Shown piece by piece: positions 9,601 to 17,375 of a DNA stretch of 64,000 nt. Source of the DNA: Prorocentrum cordatum (taxonomy: Eukaryota; Sar; Dinophyceae; Prorocentrales; Prorocentraceae). Numbering within the stretch: position 1 is the stretch's first letter; the number at the start of each line of letters is the position of its first letter. Both the position numbers and the translations under genes were made by a program. The stretch covers positions 429,001 to 493,000 of the forward strand of contig CAUYUJ010022082.1 in assembly GCA_963575745.1 (NCBI GenBank), in the 5' to 3' direction. The notes under the pieces were generated by a model. The model searched no databases, was not told the DNA's origin, and saw only the letters and a program-made list of their open reading frames with translations.

Positions 9601-10287
9601 AACGTGGTCCCCGACTTCCAGCAGCCGGGACATCACGACCCGCAGTTGGAACGCAGCCTGATCGTAGAGTTCCTGCGGGTCGCGGACCGCGGGGGCACGG
9701 ACGTCCGGCTTGACACCGGGGCGCCCTACCGCGCCCGCGCGTGGCCGCGGGCAGCACTCCGTACGCACCTCTGGGCCTGGCGGATCGCCAAAGGCTTTCG
9801 CTGGCAGCGGCCTGGGCACATCTCGGCGCTGGAGCTGGAGGCTGCGGTGGCTGGAGCGCGCTGGAGGTGCCGGGCAGTTGAGAACCACCGCTGCCGCTAC
9901 CTGCACATTCTGGATGCCCAAGCGATCGCGGCAGTCGGCACCAAGGGCAGATCGAGCGCGAGGGCTTTGCAGCCAGCGCTCCGCCGGCTCAACTCCCTGC
10001 TCCTCGCGACGGCAGGGTACCCGCTGTGCGGCTACTGCGACACCGACGACATGCCCGCCGACACGCCGTCCCGCTGGAGCTTCGGCCGCCGCTGCCACGC
10101 TCCCAGTGCTGCCGCCGGCGAGGGCCAGGAGGGCCGCCCCCGGCAAGCGCGCAGCGCAAGCAGCAGCAAAGGTGAGCCAGGTCACGGCCCAGGCGATGGC
10201 GCGACGAGCTGCAGCGAGGTCCCAACCGCTGAGGGAGGCGATGGTCACGCCGCTCACCCTGCAGCGGTACCGTGCGGCGGTCGATGA
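6607..10287 (+). CDS. Pol polyprotein: reverse transcriptase, RNase H split by a C5-cytosine DNA methyltransferase
   Basis: The phase is open from upstream; 6607 is the first ATG after the gag-phase stop, and frameshifted expression from gag is possible. From this start the protein has ~1226 residues. RT, residues ~260-500: motif A DDQASAFY (Asp at ~328), motif B RVIPMGWINAVTVFQ (~370-384), motif C YYIDDW (~428-433). RNase H first half: ATDASERAGG with Asp at ~592. C5 methyltransferase, ~640-975: motif I ELFAGAAGAA (~645), motif IV GSPCQ with catalytic Cys at ~723, motif VI VENV (~767), motif VIII RRPRLYW (~802), motif IX-like PEERAALMGFD (~920), motif X IGNT (~957). RNase H second half: HISALELEAA (Glu ~1076), ILDAQ (Asp ~1103), PADTPSRW (Asp ~1152). 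All catalytic residues appear present. The 3' end overlaps the recombinase ORF in another phase. Confidence 0.85.
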   Translation: MLAEVGTGVSSKFRLALAVHEAVHGSPGAIGRYVRKMCTSPDPTASFARLREVLPLPLPDAPLFERYRAAWHLHQQLPETCEVDAATAQGWAQLVVFSLNYQYTGHMRCPTVAARRPTASQLSALGIVQEACEYFVQDAATSFELPDWGQVIASRTVSYGGEETSRALPLSLAGIMPGLPARGVAASVKALDIADAQVGAWLADPTLALLPRDEWPAEVPRAAIQVTSKQEWYSIGTKLVELGLAAPIADDRIFKVGNRKVLAGAFGVAKGGTPSPGQACVQRLIINMVPANSYQRIMRDDIGTLSASPSWVAIPLPEGHMLLWSSDDQASAFYCYELPEAWQPYMTLAEAIPNELIGVPGPGKTHLALRVIPMGWINAVTVFQHCHRRLGLGSRPLAAGFPAELEWRKDRPLPFKSKELEQQWIQYYIDDWDHGEVVPNAMVAELLGTMSCAQEEQRAAYGRSGISVAPGKAKHRALVLERMGAGLDGAVGRVGVTTEKLHQLLAFILWGMGRQGLSSQGMLMILGRCVRAAEFRRPFMGFLNSVWAAGRWTRPQAVPLGMCDELLGFAMALPLAYTDLRARIDTCVIATDASERAGGICHTAGLSAQGVACARGGASAVTLRPGAVAAPVRGVRWRPRIVLIELFAGAAGAAVAASRLPIDVMAHVSCEVEPAARRLVRRRWAGVIELGNIEAVDAARFTEMLKGYARDADWVVLTAGSPCQDLASINVVGTGLEGSRSRLFFRVPELIQAAEAAFPKRTMWFVENVFSMTLESRAEFTRALGVTPVFLDARCLTHVRRPRLYWCSWPVTAFLASDATVETKGVGEAAYFKVSLAVERLPLSASLLEGWSTLDPEADLPCFTRPIPRSHPPFRPVGLDRASVLAAERWAADSYRYQVNNYEDGSLIWDARRERGRLPVPEERAALMGFDRLYFQAAVKDSAPAAERDSVIESLIGNTFCVQAVMYLLGSWLAQVGALAAAIPGSSCLAVGTCEANWNVVPDFQQPGHHDPQLERSLIVEFLRVADRGGTDVRLDTGAPYRARAWPRAALRTHLWAWRIAKGFRWQRPGHISALELEAAVAGARWRCRAVENHRCRYLHILDAQAIAAVGTKGRSSARALQPALRRLNSLLLATAGYPLCGYCDTDDMPADTPSRWSFGRRCHAPSAAAGEGQEGRPRQARSASSSKGEPGHGPGDGATSCSEVPTAEGGDGHAAHPAAVPCGGR

Positions 10288-11110
10288 TGTCGTTGATTTC
10301 TGGATCCAGGAGCACCGGCAGCCGCAGACGCCCGCTCAGGTCGACGCTGGCGTGGCCGCCTTCATCGAGAGCCGTTGGCTGAGCGGAGGATCTTTATTTG
10401 AGATTAATAATGCAATCGCAGGCATCACGCACGCATTCCCGCCCGTGCGAGGGCACCTGCGGGACAGCTGGCGCTTGGCCAAGACGTGGCAACGCCTGGA
10501 GCCAGCTGGGCGGGCGCTGCCGATCGGGCCGCTGATTGCGGCAGCGTTCGCAGGGGCATTTGCGGCCGTGGGCCAGCTGGGCGCTGCGGCGGTGCTGGCA
10601 GCAGGCTACGACGCATTCCTCCGGACGGGTGAGATGACCTCGCTCGTGTGGTCCGACGTGCAGCTGTATCCACTCCGCCAAATGGCCGTGCTGCAGCTGC
10701 GCAACACCAAGAGCCAGCATCAGACTGGTGCCCGAGAGTTCGCGCTCGCGCGGAGCGGCGTAGCGGTCGCCCTCCTCGCCAGGGCAAAGGCTCAGGCGCA
10801 CAAGCAGGACTTGTGCCTCGGGATGGAGCCAAGCAGTTTCATGAGCACCTTTGGCCGCGTGCGTGAGCTGCTGGAGCTGCAAGATGCGAAGCTCACCCTC
10901 TACAGCTGGCGTCGGGGCGGCGCGTCCGCCGACTTCCGCAGCCACGGCTCCATGGAGCAGACGCTGCTCCGAGGCAGGTGGGCCTCGGCGCGCACGGCCC
11001 GCTTGTATGTCCAGGATGCCGTCGCCGAGGCCACTCAATTAAATCTCTCGCCCACGCAGCGGAGGCGCTGCGGCCTGCTCGCGTCCCGACTGCGAGCAGA
11101 AGCGAGATGA
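10196..11110 (+). CDS. Tyrosine recombinase of the DIRS-like element
   Basis: ATG at 10196 (another at 10241) begins a ~304-residue protein in the gag phase, overlapping the pol end by up to 92 nt. Residues ~15-110 form the usual helical core-binding domain (LTLQRYRAAVDDVVDFW). The catalytic domain follows: box I AFLRTGEM with Arg at ~143, a lysine at ~172 in LRNTKSQ, box II YSWRRGGAS with Arg at ~239, the GRWASARTARLYV segment with Trp at ~262 in the His/Trp position, and nucleophile Tyr at ~271. The His of the H-x-x-R signature is replaced by Tyr (~236). RRGGAS and GRW.S match DIRS-type recombinases closely. It would integrate a circular DNA copy of the element without target duplication. 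Confidence 0.85.
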   Translation: MARRAAARSQPLREAMVTPLTLQRYRAAVDDVVDFWIQEHRQPQTPAQVDAGVAAFIESRWLSGGSLFEINNAIAGITHAFPPVRGHLRDSWRLAKTWQRLEPAGRALPIGPLIAAAFAGAFAAVGQLGAAAVLAAGYDAFLRTGEMTSLVWSDVQLYPLRQMAVLQLRNTKSQHQTGAREFALARSGVAVALLARAKAQAHKQDLCLGMEPSSFMSTFGRVRELLELQDAKLTLYSWRRGGASADFRSHGSMEQTLLRGRWASARTARLYVQDAVAEATQLNLSPTQRRRCGLLASRLRAEAR

Positions 11111-11245
11111 ACTGTTCTTGCTTTGTACTGCCTGTCTGTCTGTCCCGCCCATCCTCCACCTTTCCTCCCTCATTTCATTAAAGCAGGGTGGAGGAAATAG
11201 GTAAGAGCAAGAGGGAGCGGCTATTGCCAGGGTAGGGACCGTGGA
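11111..11245. other. 3' non-coding segment of the DIRS-like element
   Basis: 135 bp between the recombinase stop and the first long direct repeat. A CCCTCATTTCATTAAAGC stretch is present; no AATAAA signal is seen. A tract starting ATTGCCAGG at 11223 recurs at 11660 just before the second repeat copy. Confidence 0.5.
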
Positions 11246-11492
11246 GAGAGCTAGGGGGTTCAGGGGTTGGTGACGTTAACCTCCCGGCGGTGCAAGTGTG
11301 TCAGCTCGTCTGGGATGCAGCGCGGGTGCTTAAGCGCCACGGCTGTGCCAGGCGGGTTGGGAGGCCCTTGGATGCCGCTGACGGGACGGGACCTCTCCCA
11401 ACTCCTGGGTTGACCCCTGAGTAGCCCCCAGAGGTCCTGGCCTGACAAGCTCCCTGGCGGAGTGCACAAAAACAGGTGTAGACAAGCATATA
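11246..11492. repeat. 247-bp direct repeat, copy 1 (B1-like)
   Basis: Apparently identical to 11671-11917 at a fixed offset of 425 bp; minus-strand translations of both copies are identical over 69 codons. Its place behind the recombinase ORF fits the B1 position of a split direct repeat. Confidence 0.85.
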
Positions 11493-11670
11493 GTAACCTT
11501 CCAAGGAAGCCTATGCGGAGTCCACCTGAGCGTGCGCGACGCCGTTGATGGGGAACGGTTGAGTTTCATCCATCTTCCGTAGCTGTGTTGGCCCACCCAC
11601 AGACAGGGGGCAGCATAGCTACCGTCTCGCGCGTGGCCGTGCCTGCCTCCGCGCGAGTGATTGCCAGGAC
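11493..11670. other. 178-bp spacer between direct repeats (A2-like)
   Basis: Unique sequence between the two 247-bp repeats. In a split-direct-repeat element this segment should recur at the left end of the element; I saw no copy in 4.2-5.1 kb. Confidence 0.5.
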
Positions 11671-11917
11671 GAGAGCTAGGGGGTTCAGGGGTTGGTGACG
11701 TTAACCTCCCGGCGGTGCAAGTGTGTCAGCTCGTCTGGGATGCAGCGCGGGTGCTTAAGCGCCACGGCTGTGCCAGGCGGGTTGGGAGGCCCTTGGATGC
11801 CGCTGACGGGACGGGACCTCTCCCAACTCCTGGGTTGACCCCTGAGTAGCCCCCAGAGGTCCTGGCCTGACAAGCTCCCTGGCGGAGTGCACAAAAACAG
11901 GTGTAGACAAGCATATA
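11671..11917. repeat. 247-bp direct repeat, copy 2 (B2-like)
   Basis: Second copy of 11246-11492. Homology stops exactly where an AT microsatellite begins, which probably marks the right border of the element. Confidence 0.85.
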
Positions 11918-12064
11918 CATATATATGTGTATATACTTATATATGAAGATATGTGTATATTCATACACATGTATGTGTATATGGACTACGGATAGGTATG
12001 TAGATGCGTGCAAGTGATTACAGTTACAATTATACATTAATAGATATATGCATGTCTATATCTT

Positions 12065-12119
<55 letters not shown>

Positions 12120-12180
12120 ACACATTTACATATGCACACACCTATCAACACATGTATATGCATGCGTACATATCTAGAAA
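11912..12180. repeat. AT-rich dinucleotide repeat region
   Basis: Interrupted TA/TG/CA dinucleotides with a pure (TA)n run of about 22 units at 12072-12115, abutting the end of the DIRS-like element. Confidence 0.85.
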
Positions 12181-12351
12181 TATGATCCTCAGGAGTGTGT
12201 TGGCCCAATGTGTGTACGCTGGTCAGCTCCACCACGGCGATTGCCCACAGCTGTGCGGTGCCCGAGAGAGCGCGCCGCCGCCGCTCGCAAGCGACATTGC
12301 CGTATCACCGGTTCGTTGTGTGCTTCAGGGGCACGTGAACGCGACAAGCGT

Positions 12352-12522
12352 GAGCGTGTGTTTGTGTGTGTGTGTGTGCGCTTGTGTGTATGCGTATGTG
12401 TGTATGTGTGTGTCTGTGTTTGTGTGTCAGATCTCCCTTGTGGCTCTTCGCGCTGGCCGCGTGCGCTCACGAGTGTGTGTGTGTGTGTGCGTTTGCGTGT
12501 GCGTGTGTGTGTGTGTTTTTGT
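12352..12522. repeat. (TG)n microsatellite, interrupted
   Basis: Two TG-rich blocks (12352-12425 and 12470-12522) separated by about 45 bp. Cys/Val and Thr/His frames here are repeat artefacts. Confidence 0.85.
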
Positions 12523-13826
12523 TCAGCGTCCTCTCTTCTCTCCTTCCCCATACTCCATCACGCCCCGCGGGCGGGGCTGGGGCAAAAGGCGCCGCCGCCC
12601 CTGTGGCTGCCGGAGGACAGGGAAAAGAAGGCCCCGCGGGTCGCCGCCGCCATCGCCGCTGGCGTCGCCGCTGCCGCCACCTTCGCTTTCCGAGCTTCCC
12701 TCCGGCGTCCTCCACCGTCGTCCTCGATTGAAGGTCGCGGCCCCTGAGATCCCAGCGCCGGGCGCTTTCGCCCGTTGTCGGTCCCTGGGACCTGCACCGA
12801 TCGACCCGGCCCGAAACGTGCCGCAGGGAGGTGGGGCCTGGCCTCCCGTCGTGCTGCTTCGCGATGCCGCAGAGCTTTCGCAACGTCGGACCTCAGGGGC
12901 TCCAAGATCGGTGCGCTTGGGCGTTCTGCTGGGCCTCGGCTTGGCGCCGTCGGGGCCTTCGCCCGGGTCCGCCTCGACATGCTGGCCAGCACGCGGCCGG
13001 AGGACCGGCCCAGGGGTCGCCAGAGGCCGCCGCGGGCGTCGCGGGCCCCGCCGTTGGCTACGGGGGTGATGTCTACAGTCAACCCGCGTAGTGAGGATGG
13101 GCACCCTTCGCAAGGGTACCCGTTGCATCCTTGCCTCATCGGTCCATCCTTGGCCACTTTCGCCGGCCGCGCCCCGCTCGAAGAGCTTCGAGATGGGCTT
13201 CCAAGGCCCTTGCACCCTCATCGCGCATCCTTACTGTACGGGTGGACCGTATGGTGTGTTGTCTCACGTCTCCGCGCGGCAGAGGCCGTCCGCACGCGCG
13301 TCCAGGCAACCCGGGCTGCGGTGTTGCGAGTTGTCCCGCGTGCAAGAGGGGGGAGGAGACGAGGAGCGGCCGCAGAGGCAGGCGGGGGGAAAAGAGGGCG
13401 CACTCACGCGGGGGGGGGGGCCGCGCAGGGCGGCCGAGCCGCATGGCAGCCCCTGGCAGCGAGCGCGCGGCGGCGTCGAGTGCGCACCCAGGGGGGATGT
13501 CGACAGTCAGCCCCTTGCATCCTCCCCCTCCAGCCCATCCTCGGCCGGTTTCGCTGGCCGCGCCCCGTTCGCAACGCGTCGACATGGCATTCCAAGGCCC
13601 ATCCTTATCGCGCGTCCTCATTGAGCGGGTTGACTGGATACCACGGCGGGGGCATGATATTGATCTGCCCAGTTTTCAGAACACTCCTCTCCCTCGGGTC
13701 GGCCGCAATTGTTTTCGCTCAAGTCTGTTTGGGGCGGCGACGCTTGAGGTGATTGACTTCGACTGCCGGCATCTTGCCCCTGCAGCTCCCCCCGACAAGC
13801 AGGTCAGCGATAGCCGCCGCAGCGAG
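12523..13826. other. GC-rich region with a diverged ~430-bp-spaced duplication
   Basis: No recognisable gene. Segments at about 13068-13215 and 13496-13605 share an ATGT(C/A).ACAGTCA start, a central GGCCGCGCCCCG block and a TTCCAAGGCCC block in the same order, so they are diverged copies. Long frames on both strands are arginine/proline-rich and unconvincing. Confidence 0.45.
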
Positions 13827-14216
13827 ATGGCGAGCCACGACGCGGGCATGCGGAGCGAAACCAGCTACGAGGACAGCTCCGACGCGGGCGCCTACGCCAA
13901 CACAGACGCCAACCCTCTCAACGCTCAGGACGTGGTTCAGGCCGTTTTGGATGAGGAGCGAGTGGAAGAGCAGGGGGAGAGCGACGGCCTCGACTTTACC
14001 GATGAGGACATCGAGGCCCCGAGGGCTCAGATGCATCTTCGCGCTCGCGCCGGAGGGGCGGTGGTATTCCCAGCTCCGGCGGGTTCCCTGCCCGTCGCTG
14101 GCGAGCTGGTGGTCGCCCCCGCAATGCCGGCGAACACCGACGAGCGAGCGCAGATCGACCCGCCAGGCGTGTATTCAGAGCCCCGAATCATCAGGGGTAA
14201 CTCGGGTCAGGGATAA
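13827..14216 (+). CDS. Small acidic ORF of unknown function
   Basis: A 129-codon ORF with an ATG at 13827, lying in a longer open frame. The product is acidic (AQDVVQAVLDEERVEEQGE and FTDEDIE), then alanine/valine-rich. Its last ~14 codons lie inside the 113-bp foldback repeat, so the natural C-terminus is probably lost and the present stop is repeat-derived. It may be the start of the gag-like region of the decayed element downstream. No domain is recognised. Confidence 0.25.
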   Translation: MASHDAGMRSETSYEDSSDAGAYANTDANPLNAQDVVQAVLDEERVEEQGESDGLDFTDEDIEAPRAQMHLRARAGGAVVFPAPAGSLPVAGELVVAPAMPANTDERAQIDPPGVYSEPRIIRGNSGQG

Positions 14217-14402
14217 CTCGGGTTCGTTTTCCGGGAATCCAAACCCGAGTTACCCCGGACCCGAGTTACCCCGGATAACTCGGGCGTCCAGAGCCCCGAA
14301 TCATCAGGGATAACTCGGGTCAGGGCTAACTCGGGTCTCTTTTCTGGGAATCCAAACCCGAGTTACCCCGGACCCGAGTTACCCCGGATAATTCGGGCGC
14401 CC
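14176..14402. repeat. Two tandem 113-bp foldback repeats
   Basis: Copies at 14176-14288 and 14289-14401 are close to identical. Each contains a strong inverted repeat: in copy 1, arms 14194-14224 and 14242-14272 pair at 29 of 31 positions around a 17-nt loop. The arms are built from TAACTCGGGT/ACCCGAGTTA. This is MITE-like or foldback in structure. Confidence 0.85.
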
Positions 14403-14896
14403 AATGTATGCTGCCAGCTGCGAAGCCACGGCGCCCCCCGGCGCCCACCCTCGGGCGGTGCCTTCTGCGTCACCCAGCCGTGGCCGGGGTTCGGGCGCAG
14501 CTGGGCAGCGGGCTCGCTTGGAGAGGGCCGACCTTCAGAGCGTGAATTACCGACCCCGCTTTCGCTTCCAGGCAAAACCAGGCCATACCACGCGCCTCCT
14601 CGTCAAGCGGCCTGACCAGTACAGTCTGCGATTTGGCATCGTTTGGTATCTCTTGGAAGCGAGGGTGGTCAAAAGCGAGGTAGGTTTGTTTTCCCCTCAG
14701 ACTTGCCGCTGATCAGGGTCCTCAAATTCTTGGATGTGACGGTCAGGACGCGGTTCTCCGTCGGCGCTTTGGACGGCGGCATTGCGGTGTTTCGCGCCCA
14801 GACCGGCGGCACGACCGAGACCTCGCCGAATGATGTCGTCGTCACGGCGCACAACCGCATCGCCAGGCTGGGGTCAGCGAAGACATCGAAGCCGCG
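14403..14896. other. Short open stretches, no recognised gene
   Basis: Frames of 85-102 codons cover this stretch in different phases (for example VLKFLDVTVRTRFSVG at ~14710). They may be pieces of the frameshifted gag-like region that continues at 14897. No motif is recognised. Confidence 0.3.
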
Positions 14897-16576
14897 GTGA
14901 CAAGAAAGGTCCGCGGCGGCTCGAGCTGGGACGATGGCCAGCTCCAGTCGCCTCCCATAGCTTGGCAATGCCGGGGCTGCCTGACGCCTAATCGGAACGG
15001 GCTGGTGTGCTTCCAGCGCGACACTGCCAATCTTCTTCTCGCAGACGGTGGGCTCAGCATCAACGACAGCACCGAAGACGAAGGGCTGGAGGACACCATG
15101 CAAGGCGATCCAGCACCGCAGGACGGCGCTGACGAGGAGTTTCTTCCCGTAGCTCAGGCGCCAGCCCTGCCGATCGTGATGGCCGCCGTCTTGGACAGGA
15201 ATCAGGTTATTTGGGCGGGGACCGCGGGCGAGATGGACAGCGAGACGGGAGACGACGACGACGACGATGACGACGACGACGACGACGATGACGAGCCGGA
15301 TCCCCCGGACGCAGCGCCGCATACCGAGGCCGTGGAAGCCAGTTTGGCGATCAACGGTCGCCCAGTATGCCAGGGACGTCAGGCTCGGAGATTCGCTCAC
15401 GTCGCAGACTTGATCGCGGGCTTGTCGGTGGACCAGAAGGTGGTGACCTCGCCCGCGGTTGACTCGACGACCACGGGGAACGTCTCGGCGACGCCGGGGG
15501 GCGAGCCGGGCTCGGGGTCGGCCGGGGCCCTGGGGCCGACCCATCCTATGCAGCTGGTCGATGCCAGCGTTCGCAGGACGCCGTCCACTGACGCGGAGGA
15601 CCTTGCCGAGCGGGACACCCTCATGGGCGGCGTCGAGAGCGGGGCGGGGCAGGCCGCGCGGCAGAGCGGCGCGTTTGCGGCTGTTCCGCGCGCGGTGGCG
15701 GTTCAGGCCGACGTCGGCCTCCCAGCTTCTCCAGAGGGGCGAGGCCGCGACCCGCGGCGCTTTCGAGGCGTCTTGGCCGGGCAGTCGCCTTCGAGTTCGA
15801 GCGCCATTGTCGCGGCAGTCGGCGGAGTGGCTGATCAGGATCAGATCGACCATCTCGGGCAGGCTGCTTCCACTCGACCAGACCAGGCCGATGCCGAGAC
15901 GATGATAATCATGAGTCATGCAGGAGACGCTTGCCCCGTGGAGCCCAGCTTCGCGCCCCTTGAGGACGACCAGGCCGCAGCGCTCGTTGCCCTGGACAGT
16001 GGGCCAGAGAGCGCGGCAGCCGATCGCCGGCAGGCGGTGGGCGGCTGGTCGCCCGCCCAGCCGCCGTCTTTGGGCCATGCCGGTGAGCCGCGAGCTGTTG
16101 CCGACTGCCATTTCCCAGAGAAGATTTATTTTCGTTTCGGCCGCCAGGGCGCAGGGTTGCGCGCCGTCGCGCGCGTGTTCGGCAGCTTTGGCGTGGCTGG
16201 GTTAACTCGGCGGTCGAGTGCCTCAACGAGATGCGCGGGTGCCCCGCCCTCCCCCCGCCTGGCCTTAGTGACTCCGAGGCTCAGAGGGCAAGTGTCGGCG
16301 AACTCATCGACATCTAGCGCGCTGCGCGCCCGCCGCCGCGCGCCGCCGCGCAAGCCCTGCAGGGGCTCGGCGGCAGCCGCCTGGGCAACTCTGTCAGTTG
16401 CCCACGGCGGAGCTTTCAACTTGACCTCGCCCATTTGCCCGCGCAGGGCGGGCCGGCCGACGGCGGGCGCGCGCTGCCAGGCGCGGCCCTGTAGCGCTGG
16501 ATGTCGCGACGGATTTGCGACGCGAAGTCGGTCTAGACACTCCCATGGCACCCCCCATTATTCAACCTCGCAGTGA
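14897..16576 (+). CDS. Acidic gag-like ORF upstream of a decayed reverse transcriptase
   Basis: A 559-codon frame. Residues ~23-40 contain WQCRGCLTPNRNGLVCFQ, a Cys-rich patch with too few ligands for a zinc knuckle. Residues ~118-134 are a pure aspartate run from a GAC/GAT repeat at 15253-15294. The middle (~150-420) has ordinary protein composition, alanine- and aspartate-rich. From ~430 the frame turns arginine/proline-rich and is probably out of phase, which points to a frameshift near 16,150. The stop lies just past the start of an RT-coding stretch in another phase. It is most likely the gag-like ORF of the decayed element at 16.5-21.3 kb, an inference from position. Confidence 0.4.
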   Translation: MTRKVRGGSSWDDGQLQSPPIAWQCRGCLTPNRNGLVCFQRDTANLLLADGGLSINDSTEDEGLEDTMQGDPAPQDGADEEFLPVAQAPALPIVMAAVLDRNQVIWAGTAGEMDSETGDDDDDDDDDDDDDDEPDPPDAAPHTEAVEASLAINGRPVCQGRQARRFAHVADLIAGLSVDQKVVTSPAVDSTTTGNVSATPGGEPGSGSAGALGPTHPMQLVDASVRRTPSTDAEDLAERDTLMGGVESGAGQAARQSGAFAAVPRAVAVQADVGLPASPEGRGRDPRRFRGVLAGQSPSSSSAIVAAVGGVADQDQIDHLGQAASTRPDQADAETMIIMSHAGDACPVEPSFAPLEDDQAAALVALDSGPESAAADRRQAVGGWSPAQPPSLGHAGEPRAVADCHFPEKIYFRFGRQGAGLRAVARVFGSFGVAGLTRRSSASTRCAGAPPSPRLALVTPRLRGQVSANSSTSSALRARRRAPPRKPCRGSAAAAWATLSVAHGGAFNLTSPICPRRAGRPTAGARCQARPCSAGCRDGFATRSRSRHSHGTPHYSTSQ

Positions 16577-16879
16577 TTCCAGCTTGGTCAAGGACGAGGC
16601 TAAGTTCACCAATTTCAGCGTGCAGACGCCGCGCGCTAACGTCATCACCCTCAGGCCAGAGAAGAATGCCACGGTGGCCATCTTTTCTGTGGCCATGAAG
16701 GATGGGCGGCTCTGCATGATCCTCGACGCCAGGGCGGTCAATGACATTTTTACTCAACAGCGAAGACTGATAGGTTTCTAGTGCGGTCAAAAGAGAGCAT
16801 CCTGGTCCCCCAGGGGGGTCTGGGCAGGATCCGGGGGATGCCAGGGAAAACTGGGGACTCTTGATTTTGATTGCCAGGA

Positions 16880-17375
16880 GCTACATTTTGACTGCCTGGA
16901 GCCAACAGACCACCATTCCCAGGCCACATTTTGAATGCCCGGAGCCAACTGTAGGCCACTTCGTGTTCTTCGTGCTCCCAGAACACTATTCCCATGCCAT
17001 ATTTTGATTGCCCAGAGCCAACTGTAAGCCACTTCGTGTTTTTCGTGTTCCCAGAACACCACTCCCAGGCCATATTTGGATTGCCCGGAGCCAACTGTAG
17101 GCCACTTCGTGTTCTTCGTGCTCCCAGAACACCAGTTCCAGGCCACATTTTGAATGCCTGGGGCCAATTGTAGGTCACTTCGTGTTCTTCGTGTTCCCAG
17201 AGCACCGTTCCCAGGTCACACTTTGAATGTCCGGCGCCAACTGTATGCCACTTCGTGTTCTTCGTGTTCCTAGAAGACCATTCCTGTACCACATTTTGAT
17301 TGCCCGGAGCCGACTGCAGCCCATTCGTGATTTTCGTGTTCCCAGAACACCAATCTTGTGCCATATTTTGAATGC
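16880..17375. repeat. ~75-bp tandem repeat in copy A
   Basis: About six units marked by GGAGCCAACTGTAGGCCACTT and CCCAGAACACCA. The matching array in copy B has a 73-bp unit. Confidence 0.75.

Larger units (their letters stand above)
5024..11917 (+). mobile_element. DIRS-like tyrosine-recombinase retrotransposon carrying a C5-cytosine methyltransferase
   Basis: A composite unit: gag-like ORF (5024-6025, continuing in frame to 6502 after a stop), pol ORF in another frame (to 10287), recombinase ORF overlapping pol (10196-11110), then a 247-bp direct repeat pair (11246-11492, 11671-11917) around a 178-bp spacer. RT, RNase H and a tyrosine recombinase instead of a DDE integrase define the DIRS order. 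The repeat-spacer-repeat arrangement resembles the B1-A2-B2 half of the split direct repeats of Ngaro/PAT-type elements; the expected matching left A1 copy was not found, so the left border is uncertain. RT, methyltransferase, RNase H and recombinase frames are all open, in contrast to every other RT in the window, which suggests a fairly recent insertion. The methyltransferase is C5-type, unlike the usual Dam-like DIRS enzyme. Confidence 0.8.

Noticed and set aside
12352-12522. Cys/Val-rich frames over TG repeats
   Set aside because: Pure dinucleotide translation artefact.
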